DNA of 5,385 nucleotides, from NCBI GenBank assembly GCA_003646355.1, contig QNFO01000109.1, forward strand, positions 1 to 5,385, given 5' to 3'. Position numbers and translations under genes: made by a program. The notes under the pieces are model-generated. The model ran no database searches. It saw only the letters and a program-made list of their open reading frames with translations, and was not told where the DNA came from. Origin of the DNA: Gammaproteobacteria bacterium. Lineage in GTDB: Bacteria; Pseudomonadota; Gammaproteobacteria; Pseudomonadales; Porticoccaceae. Shown here in pieces: positions 5,309 to 5,385 of the stretch. Positions within the stretch are counted from its first letter, which is position 1. Every line of letters begins with the position of its first letter.

Positions 5309-5385
5309 ATGTCTAAAGGCCGTGTATCACAAGATCAACTCAAACAAGCCGCTGCCCAGGCCGCCATCGACTATGTGCTCAAACA
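5309..5385 (+). CDS. rpiA: Ribose-5-phosphate isomerase A (partial, first 25 residues)
   Basis: The visible protein begins MSKGRVSQDQLKQAAAQAAIDYVLK and runs off the window edge. The stretch QDQLKQAAAQAAIDYVL matches the usual N-terminal helix of RpiA, for example the Pseudomonas and E. coli forms that begin MTQDELKKAVG or similar. The expected role is interconversion of ribose 5-phosphate and ribulose 5-phosphate in the non-oxidative pentose-phosphate pathway. GGAG at 5299-5302, 6 bases before ATG 5309, is a good ribosome site. Divergence from ilvA supports the call, since ilvA-rpiA is a common pair in pseudomonads. The catalytic region is outside the window, so identity rests on the N-terminus and context. 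Confidence 0.8.
   Translation, partial: MSKGRVSQDQLKQAAAQAAIDYVLK

Overview
The window looks like chromosomal DNA of a gammaproteobacterium. The evidence is the UPF0149 (YgfB/YecA)–TIGR02449–ZapA–6S RNA–5-formyltetrahydrofolate cyclo-ligase gene order, which is typical of the Pseudomonas/Cellvibrio-like and enteric gammaproteobacteria, and the divergent ilvA/rpiA pair. Protein matches are recalled by eye (E. coli Aer, YgfB and IlvA were compared residue by residue from memory), so placement below class, perhaps a marine Cellvibrionales-like organism, is only a guess.

Layout from left to right. (1) Positions 1-1140, minus strand: a two-gene chemotaxis unit. A stand-alone Aer-type PAS protein is followed, through a 4-base ATGA overlap, by a methyl-accepting chemotaxis protein whose C-terminal part lies outside the window. 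The MCP shows no membrane segment in its first 202 residues. A sigma-28-like promoter candidate lies about 40 bases upstream of the PAS gene. (2) Positions 1314-1892, minus: a UPF0149 protein with an extended -10 promoter. (3) Positions 2043-2665, plus: a good sigma-70 promoter, a 69-residue coiled-coil protein (TIGR02449 type) and ZapA, a division protein that bundles FtsZ. (4) Positions 2747-2916, plus: 6S RNA (ssrS) with its own TATAAT box, followed at once by 5-formyltetrahydrofolate cyclo-ligase, whose best start appears to be a non-canonical ATC codon. (5) Positions 3635-5149, minus: full-length biosynthetic threonine deaminase IlvA, convergent with the cyclo-ligase. (6) Positions 5309-5385, plus: the first 25 codons of ribose-5-phosphate isomerase A, divergent from ilvA across a 159-base spacer that holds two promoter candidates and a strong hairpin.

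How the parts work together: the PAS/MCP pair probably acts as one split redox- or oxygen-sensing receptor feeding CheA/CheW. The middle block is the conserved growth-state neighbourhood of division (ZapA and the coiled-coil partner), RNA polymerase control by 6S RNA, and folate salvage. IlvA and RpiA are core isoleucine and pentose-phosphate enzymes. I see no mobile element, CRISPR array, tRNA or rRNA, and no gene-free stretch over 300 bases apart from the one filled by 6S RNA. Most of the window is ordinary core genome. The points worth a second look are the split receptor, the ATC start, the palindrome inside the 6S pRNA template and the ilvA leader hairpin. I did not find a previously undescribed system.
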